Source: Litorimonas sp947503715
GTDB taxonomy: Bacteria > Pseudomonadota > Alphaproteobacteria > Caulobacterales > Maricaulaceae
DNA length: 64,000 nucleotides
NCBI RefSeq assembly: GCF_050271975.1
Contig: NZ_CP189850.1
Location: 2,914,001 to 2,978,000, forward strand
Reading direction: 5' to 3'
Of this stretch, positions 51,026-59,649 are shown one piece after another (the stretch's first letter is position 1; every line of letters starts with the position of its first letter). The translations under genes were made by a program, and so were the position numbers. The notes under the pieces are model-generated. The model was not told the origin of the DNA. It made no database searches and saw nothing but the letters and a program-made list of their open reading frames with translations.

Positions 51026-51412
51026 CTAGTTCAACTCCGGTTCGGCATAGTCGTCATCCATATCGTCCGCTTCGATATTGGTCGACATGTCATCCTCATC
51101 CTCGCCGCCAAGCTCGGCAGCGGTCAGGCCACCCGATGCATCGGCATCATGCATCGTGAATTTGTCAGAATACTCACCGCCCAGCACGAGGTCGCGGTAG
51201 TCGGCCTCTCCGGCTTCGGCACGCATGACGGCGAATGTTACGAACTCATCCGAATTCAAGGCACCGTCCTGATCCAGATCAGCGGCGGCAAAATCGCTGG
51301 CCATCGTATCAGGTGATGTATCCAGAATGGACTCTGTGTCGTCTTGGGCGATAGCGGAACCCGCAAAGCAGGTGGCCGCAGCAATCGCAATAATGGTCTT
51401 TAAGTTGGACAT
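51026..51412 (-). CDS. periplasmic EF-hand calcium-binding protein
   Basis: 128 residues from the ATG at 51412 (GGAGAG upstream). A signal peptide (MSNLKTIIAIAAATCFAGSA, cut after AIA) precedes two EF-hands: DLDQDGALNSDEF and a second, less regular DADASGGLTAAEL. The C-terminal 20 residues are mostly Asp/Glu/Met. It is expected to bind calcium in the periplasm, perhaps as a buffer. It stands alone between A/T-rich spacers. Confidence 0.87.
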   Translation of the reverse strand: MSNLKTIIAIAAATCFAGSAIAQDDTESILDTSPDTMASDFAAADLDQDGALNSDEFVTFAVMRAEAGEADYRDLVLGGEYSDKFTMHDADASGGLTAAELGGEDEDDMSTNIEADDMDDDYAEPELN

Positions 51413-51675
51413 ATTTCTCTCCGTCTCAACAACGCTCCCCAGCGGTGAGGATGGAATGGGCCGCTTCGGGCAGAGGCTCAAGTGAACGGAAATTAAGGTT
51501 AAGGTCAGGAAAAACCTGCCTTACTTGCGCCATTAACCCTTCATTATCTTTGTTTTACATGGAGAAATCTTCACCACATTTCGGCCACAGCGCCGTAATT
51601 ATATGGTAAGGCAACATTAAATCGACAGCGTGCCAGCGTTCCAAATCGGAACATGTCGGTCAAAAGGAGAAGAGA

Positions 51676-52830
51676 ATGAAGACCTCAAACCGAGTCTTTG
51701 CGTCCATGATTGCGACGCTACTTATCACGACACCCATTTATAGTTTTGCCAATATGGATGAGGTGGAAGCGGTTGCGGCTGAGTCCAGCGCACCCCTTTC
51801 GCAATTCACGCCACGCCCCACAAAAGCGACAAGAATAGATTATGAACCCTGGGATTTCATTTTATCCGAGACCGTTTTATTTATGGGGCCCAGCACACGC
51901 ACGAGAGCGTCGAAACAAGGGAGCCAGACAGGGACCCGTCTCCAAAGAATAGAGGACTCACCTTACCGCATGGAAGGCAATAAAGTCCTCTACCCCATGA
52001 TGAATGATCTCGTTCAAGAAGATATGGCGGCTTATGCAGAGGAACTGGTCGCACTGGGGAATAAGTTGGATATCCCCGCCTTACCGCGCAATGAACAGTT
52101 GGCGTATTGGCTCAACCTCCATAACGCGCTGATTATTACGACGATCCAATCAAATTACCCGGGTCCAAGTCGACGGCCTCACCTTATCAAACCCATCAAA
52201 GGCTCAGACGCAAAACTGCATGACGCAAAATTAATCAAAATCGATGGCCTTGATTTGTCATTGCGAGACATACGTGAGCGCATTGTATATCCAAACTGGG
52301 ACAATCCCGATATTGCCTTTGGATTTCATCACGGTCATCTGGGCGGTCCTTCGATCATGAACATTGCTTATACCGGAGAAAATCTCAGATCCCTTTTGCG
52401 GGATAATGCGACGGAATATGCCAATTCTCTGCGAGGCTATCATAGTGGAAGACTTGCGCCGTTCTTTTATGAAATTGCGCCTTGGTATTTCCCCGATTTC
52501 AAGAAAGACCTCACGACATATTTGAAACGTCGAATGAGGTCTGAAGTTTTCTCCGAGTTTGAGCAAACAGGGATTAGAAGCAAAAATAGCCCCGAATATG
52601 TTGTCGCCGACATCAGCTCCGGTTATGGTTTAGATCAAGGTATTGGGAAGTTTTACGGCAATCCAATCTCATTGGGCAGTTCTGCCAATCTTGGGCCCGC
52701 CATAGAAGCTTTCTTGGTAGAACGAGAGCTGAAGGCACAGAAATTGCTGAAGACAGATTGGTTCAAACGCGGGACCGTAACTATTGAGGACATTGAAACA
52801 GATGACGGCATTCCTGACGAAATCGAGTAA
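51676..52830 (+). CDS. DUF547 exported protein
   Basis: 384 residues. An N-terminal signal peptide (VFASMIATLLITTPIYSFAN) is followed by the DUF547 core: NEQLAYWLNLHNALIITTIQ and LRDIRERIVYPNWDNPDIAF, with HHGHLGGPSI. The domain is common in envelope proteins of marine bacteria; the activity is unknown, although a Cys/His-type fold has been suggested for relatives. AGGAGAAG precedes the ATG. Its last 29 bases overlap the SRPBCC gene, which in turn overlaps the serine hydrolase gene: a three-gene operon. Confidence 0.87.
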   Translation: MKTSNRVFASMIATLLITTPIYSFANMDEVEAVAAESSAPLSQFTPRPTKATRIDYEPWDFILSETVLFMGPSTRTRASKQGSQTGTRLQRIEDSPYRMEGNKVLYPMMNDLVQEDMAAYAEELVALGNKLDIPALPRNEQLAYWLNLHNALIITTIQSNYPGPSRRPHLIKPIKGSDAKLHDAKLIKIDGLDLSLRDIRERIVYPNWDNPDIAFGFHHGHLGGPSIMNIAYTGENLRSLLRDNATEYANSLRGYHSGRLAPFFYEIAPWYFPDFKKDLTTYLKRRMRSEVFSEFEQTGIRSKNSPEYVVADISSGYGLDQGIGKFYGNPISLGSSANLGPAIEAFLVERELKAQKLLKTDWFKRGTVTIEDIETDDGIPDEIE

Positions 52831-53344
52831 GCTAACAGCGCTCACACTGACGGCTTTGGCCTGCGCGACCTCTGCACAGGCGCAATTGCGTCCGATGATC
52901 TATGCAGAAGAGACGATTGATCTCCCCAGATCAGAGGTGTGGCAAGATTGGACAACATCTGAGGGCATAGAGAGCTTCTTCGGGGAAGAAGCAATCATTG
53001 AGATGCAGCCCGGCGGAAAATATTTCATCTCATTCGACCCATCTGCCGAGGAAGGTTCCAAGGGCAATGATTACGGGCAGGTCTTGGGCTATCACTATGA
53101 ACAGATGTTACATGTCACATGGTCCATGCCGCCTTACATGCCAAAAATCCGCCCACATCTGACATCCCTGCAGATTGAATTTCAACGCGTCGATGATGAT
53201 ACGACAAAGCTCCGCCTCTTCCATACGGGCTTTGGTGACACGGATGCCTGGGATGAAGGTATCGAATATTTCGACAGAATCTGGCCAGCTGTCCTGAACC
53301 TCTATAAGGAAACAGCGGAAGCCGAGGCAGAAGACGCAGAATGA
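52802..53344 (+). CDS. exported SRPBCC (START-like) protein
   Basis: 180 residues from the ATG at 52802, chosen because a signal peptide ending in SAQA follows (KLTALTLTALACATSAQAQL). The mature part is an AHSA1/SRPBCC fold: IDLPRSEVWQDWTTSEGIES, FFGEEAIIEMQPGGKYFISF, LHVTWSMPPYMP. These bind hydrophobic ligands; export to the periplasm is less common for the family. The start lies inside the DUF547 gene and the stop overlaps the next start (ATGA). Confidence 0.85.
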   Translation: MTAFLTKSSKLTALTLTALACATSAQAQLRPMIYAEETIDLPRSEVWQDWTTSEGIESFFGEEAIIEMQPGGKYFISFDPSAEEGSKGNDYGQVLGYHYEQMLHVTWSMPPYMPKIRPHLTSLQIEFQRVDDDTTKLRLFHTGFGDTDAWDEGIEYFDRIWPAVLNLYKETAEAEAEDAE

Positions 53345-54780
53345 GAGTTGGGTTTGCGGCGGCGCTGACGGTCCTTTTTGCAGGGCAAGCCCTCTCACAA
53401 GAGAACACCCCGAGCCGTCAGGATATCGCACTGGCTGCGGGCTATAAAGCCATGTTCACTTGCTCCGCCATTTTCAATGCGGGCAAATCACTCGACCAAA
53501 TTTCTGACGACGAATTGGCGAATATCTATCCTGACTTCGCGGACGGCATGGCGGCGACGGGCAAGACCGTGATTGACGTCAATACGCAGACTGTCAGTGT
53601 CAGTTTTGCAGAGGATATGCCGCCGCGCATTTCCGCTTGGCGCCAACATCTGGGATGCACCGCCCTACCCCAAGGTGCAGATGCGGCGTTCATACAGAAC
53701 CTGCCACGCGTGAAATTGAAATCTCCTAAAGTTGATATGGCAGATGTCGATTGGCCAATGGGGGACCGTCTGCCGAATTCGCCTTTGCCCGAGACGATTG
53801 ACCAAGCCGCATTTGAGGTGGTTCTGGACGGCGCATTTGGAGACAGGTTCAAGGGCAATACGACCGCGACCCTCATCCTCCAAAATGGCCGCATTATCGG
53901 CGAGCGATATCGTGACGGTTGGGATATGCACACGTCACAACGCACATGGTCAGTCGCGAAATCCGTTGGGGCCTCCATCATCGGCGCCGCGGTTGAAGAC
54001 GGTATCATTGATGTCGAGGACAAGGCCGATTTGGACGCTTGGTCCCGCCCCGGTGATCCACGTGCGGAGATTACACTGGAAAATCTCCTCCATATGGCGA
54101 GCGGGCTGCACAGTGATCCCGCGCCCGGTAAGGGCGGCAACCGCACGGATCAAGTCTATTTCGGCGGCGGATTAATGGCGCAACAGGCAACACGTAATCC
54201 GTTAGAAGCGCCGCCCGGAGCACGTTGGAAATATGCCAATAATGATACGATGCTGGCCATGCGGGTTCTCCGTGAGAGGATGGACAATGACCACAAATAT
54301 CACGCCTATCCGTTCAAAGCGCTGCTGCATGAAATCGGTATGTATAACACCGTTCCCGAAATGGATTGGGGCGGGGACTTCATCCTCTCCAGTCAAGTCT
54401 GGACGACCTCCCGTGATTTGGCGCGATTGGGTCAGCTCTATCTGAATGACGGCATCTGGACGCATGACGGTAAATCGAAACGCATCCTGCCAGAAGGCTG
54501 GGCAAATTACGTCGCGGCCCCTGCCCCCGCACAGCCCGCCAATCGACAGGGCGAGCGCGCGTCAGAACCCGGTCGCGGTTACGGCGCGCAGTTTTGGCGC
54601 TATGAGAATTATCCCGGCGTGCCAAATGACACTTATGCGGCGCTCGGTAATCGCGGACAGTTCCTGATTATTGTGCCCTCCCGTAATGTGGTGATCGTCC
54701 GACGTGGCTATGACTGGCGTGCGAATTATTTCGACGGTCCCGCTTTCACGGCCGCCGTTTTGGAAACCCTCGCGCCCTAA
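53341..54780 (+). CDS. exported serine hydrolase (beta-lactamase class C fold)
   Basis: 479 residues with signal peptide (MRVGFAAALTVLFAGQALSQ). The C-terminal 330 residues carry the class C/esterase motifs: active Ser in TWSVAKSVGAS (S-x-x-K), Tyr in YANNDTMLA (Y-x-N) and a C-terminal region with GNRGQFLIIV near the third motif. The N-terminal 140 residues contain two Cys (TCSA, GCTA) and are not part of the lactamase fold. Whether it hydrolyses beta-lactams, peptides or esters cannot be told. It shares its stop region (CTAA) with the convergent SIMPL gene. Confidence 0.88.
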   Translation: MRVGFAAALTVLFAGQALSQENTPSRQDIALAAGYKAMFTCSAIFNAGKSLDQISDDELANIYPDFADGMAATGKTVIDVNTQTVSVSFAEDMPPRISAWRQHLGCTALPQGADAAFIQNLPRVKLKSPKVDMADVDWPMGDRLPNSPLPETIDQAAFEVVLDGAFGDRFKGNTTATLILQNGRIIGERYRDGWDMHTSQRTWSVAKSVGASIIGAAVEDGIIDVEDKADLDAWSRPGDPRAEITLENLLHMASGLHSDPAPGKGGNRTDQVYFGGGLMAQQATRNPLEAPPGARWKYANNDTMLAMRVLRERMDNDHKYHAYPFKALLHEIGMYNTVPEMDWGGDFILSSQVWTTSRDLARLGQLYLNDGIWTHDGKSKRILPEGWANYVAAPAPAQPANRQGERASEPGRGYGAQFWRYENYPGVPNDTYAALGNRGQFLIIVPSRNVVIVRRGYDWRANYFDGPAFTAAVLETLAP

Positions 54781-56009
54781 TTTTCCAAGTCCGGATCAAC
54801 GATTATTTTCCCGTCCAGCGGTGTAGAATAACTGTACCCAAGCCGCGCAGCGACGGAGATCGTTTGCGGGCCTGAGAGCAAGCTGATGGACAGCGCGTTG
54901 GTATTGTTACCAGACTGGCGAACCTCCTGCCCAGTGGATGTCACATAGGTGGCGGCCTCCTGAGTCACGGTTTGCGTTTCTTCAAAATCAGCAACGCTGA
55001 TGGGTTCAGGCGTGGCCATAGGACTTTGAATTCTGGAGGCTGTGACGACAATGACATCTTCCTCACCGCTCATTCCACCGCCAATGAACGGAGCGGGAGC
55101 CGGGCGTCGTTTTCGTGGCGTTTGCCACCCTGAGCCATCCACTTCTAAGTGCCGATCAATCACAGAGCCGTCCTGCCCCTGATAGCGATTGGCGGGACGG
55201 ATGACATTCGGTTGCGGGCCAAACCGCCCCGTGCGCTCAGGCTTGCTGACCGAGAAGCTCTCAATCTCGCCAAGCTCTCCGCCCGCAATTCGCGCGACCG
55301 TTTCCGCTTTTTCCCGTGCGAGGGTCACGGCTTTCGCCGCCGCGTCCTGATAAAGCGCGTCATAATCCGTGAAATCATAGCCATAGAGCCGCGCATTTTC
55401 AGCACCCGCATCTGACAGCGCTCGCAAGACATCACCCGCCGCTTCAGGGGGTTGAACACGGATCACCATATTTGTGGCAACCTCAATTTCCTGCGCCATA
55501 CAAACTTGTTGCGGGACCCGTTCTTTCGCTGGACGGCGTTTCGTTTTCGTGTCGCCGCGCTGATCCAGATTGCGATTAAAATAATAATCCTGCGTGATTT
55601 GAGTGTGACGCTGCCACGCGAAATTATTTTCATTCAGGCAAGCCTGATCGAATTCACGGTTGGAGACAATCGCGGTAAAGCCCGTCTCGATCTCCAGACC
55701 TGAAAGCGAGGCCTGAACCGCGTTGATGATGCCGCCCATTTCCTCCGTCGCCTTGGATTCGTTTTTATCCGTGGCTGAAATTCTCGCCGTGATGACGGCG
55801 ATATCCGGTTGAGCCTGTACCTTACCGATGGCGCTAACAAAGAGTGGCTCTGCCTTGAAGGGCACTGGTTCACGTATCTCCTCATCCCGGTCCTCCATAA
55901 AATACATGTAGTCTTCGAGATCGCCCATATCGAGGACGACCTGTTCCGTCGGTGTCTGCGCCGTGCATCCTGTGAGGAGGATAGCCGCGCCGAGGAGGAG
56001 CTTATTCAT
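54777..56009 (-). CDS. SIMPL-domain lipoprotein (larger paralogue)
   Basis: 410 residues from the ATG at 56009; lipobox LLTGC after MNKLLLGAAILLTG. The SIMPL (DUF541) pattern is seen in FVSAIGKVQAQPDIAVITAR, GFTAIVSNREFDQ, YDFTDYDALYQDAAAKAVTL and SISVAARLGYSYSTP near the end. A basic, proline-rich insert (PRKRRPAPAPFIGGG) separates the last strands. Relatives are envelope proteins of unknown role linked to oxidative stress. Its first 8 bases overlap the end of the preceding SIMPL gene. Confidence 0.85.
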   Translation of the reverse strand: MNKLLLGAAILLTGCTAQTPTEQVVLDMGDLEDYMYFMEDRDEEIREPVPFKAEPLFVSAIGKVQAQPDIAVITARISATDKNESKATEEMGGIINAVQASLSGLEIETGFTAIVSNREFDQACLNENNFAWQRHTQITQDYYFNRNLDQRGDTKTKRRPAKERVPQQVCMAQEIEVATNMVIRVQPPEAAGDVLRALSDAGAENARLYGYDFTDYDALYQDAAAKAVTLAREKAETVARIAGGELGEIESFSVSKPERTGRFGPQPNVIRPANRYQGQDGSVIDRHLEVDGSGWQTPRKRRPAPAPFIGGGMSGEEDVIVVTASRIQSPMATPEPISVADFEETQTVTQEAATYVTSTGQEVRQSGNNTNALSISLLSGPQTISVAARLGYSYSTPLDGKIIVDPDLEN

Positions 56010-56832
56010 AGATGAACTCCAACTGCACGGCGGCCGAGACAACCTGCATCCCGGCTTCCAGATTGATGCTGGTCACATCGACGGGTGCGCCGCCATCGAC
56101 GAGTTGCGAACTTTCACCCGCCCCGCTCGTATTAATCACGGGCGGTCGCGCCGTGCGCTGATTATAGGTCGATTGATAGGAATTGAGATCAACAACGCCC
56201 GTAATCGTCGCGCCACCTGCGGCCGCCAAACGATCCGCTTTTTCGCGGGCATTGGCGACGGCGCGTTCGCCCGCCTGCAACTCAATTTCCTCAATATTAT
56301 TGATCTTATAGCCGTCCAGCGTCAGGCGAATGGCGCCCGCTTCTGAAAAATCAGCCAGCATATCGCCGGCCTCATTCGGGGGACCTGCAGTAAAGGTGAA
56401 GCTGATGCTCGCCTGTTGCGAGATGTCCTGACAGACCCGTTTTATGATCCGTTTTTCGCCTTCGCGCAGGGTCGAATTTGTGCGGTCCGCTTCTTGGTTA
56501 AACAGAAGACATTCCGGGTCTTTGACACCTGTTGTATTCACACTGGCAAAGCTGAATTCCTGCGAGGTAAGGGCTTCCGTCTCACCTGCCCGCGCCTGAA
56601 TGTCATTGACGATATCGGCCAAGGCGTTCATCGCCTCACGCGAGTTCTCGCTCTGCTGAATAATCGCGCCTGATAATACGAAGAGGTCGGGCATGACCTC
56701 TACCTCACCCACCCCTGTCACAGAGAGCGTTTTGATATCCGCGCGTTCGATTTCAGTGGGCGTAGTGACGGGCTGACAGGCGGTCAGTAAAGTTAAACAC
56801 CCCAGTGTCGTGCTCAGTAAAATAATTTTCAT
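56002..56832 (-). CDS. SIMPL-domain lipoprotein (smaller paralogue)
   Basis: 276 residues from the ATG at 56832, with GGGAGGGG upstream. Signal peptide with lipobox LLTAC (TTLGCLTLLTACQ). SIMPL features: TLSVTGVGEVEVMPDLFVLS, LTLDGYKINNIEEIELQAGE, RAVANAREKADRLAAAGG, SINLEAGMQVVSAAVQLEFI. It is followed directly by its larger paralogue, so the pair arose by duplication and is co-expressed. Confidence 0.87.
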   Translation of the reverse strand: MKIILLSTTLGCLTLLTACQPVTTPTEIERADIKTLSVTGVGEVEVMPDLFVLSGAIIQQSENSREAMNALADIVNDIQARAGETEALTSQEFSFASVNTTGVKDPECLLFNQEADRTNSTLREGEKRIIKRVCQDISQQASISFTFTAGPPNEAGDMLADFSEAGAIRLTLDGYKINNIEEIELQAGERAVANAREKADRLAAAGGATITGVVDLNSYQSTYNQRTARPPVINTSGAGESSQLVDGGAPVDVTSINLEAGMQVVSAAVQLEFIYE

Positions 56833-57055
56833 AATATCCCCTCCCCAATTCTTATGACGTTTCATAAGTATAATAGGTGTCAGATATTTAGCTGTTTGGC
56901 AAATACCCCCGCCTCTAAAGGGTTGAGAGGGTAGATAAGATTTCATTCAGAATGCGTTCAGACCCGAAACGTCATATGGTTACTCATCCGTTAATGCGGA
57001 TATATTCGGACCGTTATTTTCAGGTCTGATCACAAATTTCTTTGGGGGAAGTACA

Positions 57056-58519
57056 ATGAATAAATTAGCTTTATGCTCAGCCGCTTCGGCACTCAGTCTC
57101 TTAATGTCAGGTGCTGCTTTCGCAGATGACAATGACGGTTGGTACCTGCGTGGTAACGCTGGTTATGGCGTCCATACGGACGCAGACATAACGGGTGGTA
57201 TCACGAGTCAAGTGCATGATGACGGCATTCAAAGCGAAGGGAATGGAGCGGCCTCTCTCGGTATTGGCTATGATTTTGGTGACAATTGGCGCCTTGAACT
57301 CGATGGAGACACGCTCTGGACGGATTTCGGCTCCATAAGTCAGGTACCATCGAGCTTTGCAAAGCTTCGCACAGACACTGTGATGCTCAATGCCTATTAT
57401 GATTTCGACAATCTTGGAAAACTTGAGCCTTATGTCGGCGCAGGTTTAGGACTGGTCCGCGGCGATGCGAGCCTTGTCGCGCATGACTTTATCAATAACG
57501 GATTATTAAACCGCACACCCGTCTGTCCCGGTGACCGCGTCGCGCAACAGGGCGTGAGCTGTGACGTCTCAGACACCGACTCCGGATTTGGATGGCAATT
57601 AATTGCCGGACTTGGCTATGCGTTGTCTGACAAGCTGACATGGGACACGCATTACACCTATATGAACGCACCTGATTTCGATTTTGAAGGTGCGCGCACG
57701 AATAGCGTCACACAGGCTTCGACACCGATTGAAGCGACACTGAGCGATCTTGCGGCACATACTGTGATGACGGGTCTTCGCTACAGATTTGGAAACTCTT
57801 ACGAAGCACCAAAAGCGATTGCGCCTGTAGCACCACCGCCAAAGCCCACATATGCCTGCTGGGATGGATCAATGGTGTTTAACTCCGGTCAGTGTCCTGC
57901 CGAACCCGCACCAGTCGTTCAAACTCAAACCTGCTGGGACGGCTCTAACATTCCCGTTGCCAGTACATGTCCGGCACGTCCTGCTCCTCAGCCATCACCG
58001 CAAGTCGCTTGTTGGGATGGCTCTCTTGTCAGTGATTCCGCCTTCTGCCCGGCAATCCCTGAACCTGTTGCCGTTGTTCAGCAAACAAATCTGAATGTCT
58101 GTGGCTCCTCTCCTGTTGCGATTTTTGATGTGCCGCTCAATACGACACCAAAACAAATGTCTCGCCTTGGCACTATGCCGGAATTCGGAGACTCTCACGG
58201 TCTGACACCAACAGAATTCTACGAGAAGCTAGATGGGCGTTTCCGCACCAGCGCCGTTGACAAGGCCTATTTGAACTATCTGTTCAAATCCATGGGATAC
58301 GCAAATGGATGGGCTGACGCACAACCTTACATGTTCTCCGAAGAGGTTCTACCTGTTGGAACATCCGGTCTGTTGGGTCTGGGTAAACAACATCACTATA
58401 AATATTCCATCCTGCCAGCGAATGATCGGGACCGTCAGGCCTTCCGTATTCAGAGCGCAAATGGGTCTGTGGTTCACTTCATGAAGACCTGCGGCAACTA
58501 TATGTATGCCTGCGAATAG
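57056..58519 (+). CDS. outer-membrane beta-barrel protein with CWDG repeats and novel C-terminus
   Basis: 487 residues. A signal peptide (ALSLLMSGAAFA) precedes an eight-strand OmpA-like barrel (about 25-250: GWYLRGNAGYGVHTDADI to TVMTGLRYRFGNSYE). A proline-rich linker then holds three 20-30-residue repeats, each with CWDGS and a second Cys before P-A (SGQCPAEP, ASTCPARP, SAFCPAIP). Instead of the OmpA peptidoglycan-binding domain the last ~145 residues (from LNVCGSSPVAIFDVP to the end) form a domain I do not recognise, with FYEKLDGRFRTSAVDKAYLN and two final Cys. GGGGGAAG lies before the ATG; a terminator follows. Confidence 0.85.
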   Translation: MNKLALCSAASALSLLMSGAAFADDNDGWYLRGNAGYGVHTDADITGGITSQVHDDGIQSEGNGAASLGIGYDFGDNWRLELDGDTLWTDFGSISQVPSSFAKLRTDTVMLNAYYDFDNLGKLEPYVGAGLGLVRGDASLVAHDFINNGLLNRTPVCPGDRVAQQGVSCDVSDTDSGFGWQLIAGLGYALSDKLTWDTHYTYMNAPDFDFEGARTNSVTQASTPIEATLSDLAAHTVMTGLRYRFGNSYEAPKAIAPVAPPPKPTYACWDGSMVFNSGQCPAEPAPVVQTQTCWDGSNIPVASTCPARPAPQPSPQVACWDGSLVSDSAFCPAIPEPVAVVQQTNLNVCGSSPVAIFDVPLNTTPKQMSRLGTMPEFGDSHGLTPTEFYEKLDGRFRTSAVDKAYLNYLFKSMGYANGWADAQPYMFSEEVLPVGTSGLLGLGKQHHYKYSILPANDRDRQAFRIQSANGSVVHFMKTCGNYMYACE

Positions 58520-58546
58520 AGCGCGAGTTGCATGAATAAGACCGTC

Positions 58547-58573
58547 AAGCCTCCACTCCGGTGGAGGCTTTTT
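58547..58573 (+). terminator. rho-independent terminator after the barrel gene
   Basis: AAGCCTCCAC and GTGGAGGCTT pair around TCCG-type loop bases and are followed by five T. It also serves the convergent ExbD gene ending at 58583. Confidence 0.9.
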
Positions 58574-58582
58574 CTTTGGCTA

Positions 58583-59005
58583 CTAATGGAGGCGAGCCAT
58601 CTCCTCCGACGCCACATAAGTTTCAAAACTCACCGTCCGCCCGACACGTTCCATCCCGTCTTTGATCGTCACGACATCTGCCAAACGCGCCGTCTCGTCC
58701 GCGCGAAGGTCGATAGGCGCCCCCGGTTTATTAACGAGATGGCGCTGCACTTCCGCCTCCACGACGGAGATCGGGACAATTCGCCCTTCGACGGAGACTT
58801 CGTTTTTGGCGTTGATGACGATTGAGACTGTGGCGGTTGGTGCGCCGTCACCGCCCTGCGCTTTCGTGAAATCTATGCCTTGCTCATTAAGGAACACAGC
58901 CGTCACGATGAAGAAGATCAGCATGATAAAGACGATGTCCAACATGGGGGTCATGTCGACCTCCGTGCTATCATCTGTGAGCGTTCGGGTACGACGACGG
59001 GACAT
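58583..59005 (-). CDS. exbD: ExbD/TolR-family biopolymer transport protein
   Basis: 140 residues. The single membrane helix carries the essential Asp in VDMTPMLDIVFIMLIFFIVT, and the periplasmic domain follows (NEQGIDFTKAQGG to the end). With ExbB and TonB it would couple the proton gradient to outer-membrane uptake. No exbB or tonB gene is adjacent, which is unusual; the partners must be elsewhere or shared. Confidence 0.9.
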   Translation of the reverse strand: MSRRRTRTLTDDSTEVDMTPMLDIVFIMLIFFIVTAVFLNEQGIDFTKAQGGDGAPTATVSIVINAKNEVSVEGRIVPISVVEAEVQRHLVNKPGAPIDLRADETARLADVVTIKDGMERVGRTVSFETYVASEEMARLH

Positions 59006-59064
59006 GGGCTTCCTCCTTGATTATAAATGTAACGTAATACTGTTACACCTCTATTAGCAAGGGT

Positions 59065-59649
59065 TTATTTTCCCGTGAGATAATCCACGAGGGCCAAGGC
59101 CTCGGCGCTGTCCCATTCCGCCTCGCCCTCCAGATAGGCGATTTCGTTTCCGGCGGGGCCGTAGATCAACGTCGTTGGATACCCCTGCAATCGCAGGTTA
59201 CCCGGTATGCCGTAGGAGCCGTCATGATAGGGGGCGAAGTTATTGATTTCATTATCGGTGAAGAATTTGGCGGGTTCATATTTCGTGCGGTCAATACTAA
59301 TCGTGATGACTTCGAAATCGTCACCGCCGCGTTGGGCTTGTAAATTATCCAGCGAGGGCATTTCCTTAATACAGGGCGGGCACCACGTCGCCCAGACATT
59401 CAGGACAACCGTTTTCCCGCGCAAGCTTTCCAGCGTCAGTTCCCGGCCATCCGCAGCCGTAAAAACCGTCTTGGGCGGAAGGGGCGGGCTTTCCCGCACC
59501 GTCAATTTCTTGAGTGACCCAACAGCAAATCGATCCAATCCCGTTTTTGGGGCCTGACAGGACTGGACAAGCACGAACAAGATGATGAAAAGCCCGAACA
59601 GAATGGTCGCGCGAATAGCATTGCCGAGAGAAAAGAATGAGGACGTCAT
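59065..59649 (-). CDS. tlpA: membrane-anchored thioredoxin-like protein TlpA
   Basis: 194 residues from the ATG at 59649. An N-terminal membrane anchor (ATILFGLFIILFVLVQSC) is followed by a thioredoxin fold with the active site WATWCPPCIKEMPSL and cis-Pro in GYPTTLIYG. It keeps periplasmic thiols reduced, often for cytochrome c oxidase assembly. Its ATG overlaps that of argH on the other strand (CATG at 59647-59650), the same pairing as seen in related alphaproteobacteria, so its promoter must lie inside argH. Confidence 0.9.
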   Translation of the reverse strand: MTSSFFSLGNAIRATILFGLFIILFVLVQSCQAPKTGLDRFAVGSLKKLTVRESPPLPPKTVFTAADGRELTLESLRGKTVVLNVWATWCPPCIKEMPSLDNLQAQRGGDDFEVITISIDRTKYEPAKFFTDNEINNFAPYHDGSYGIPGNLRLQGYPTTLIYGPAGNEIAYLEGEAEWDSAEALALVDYLTGK

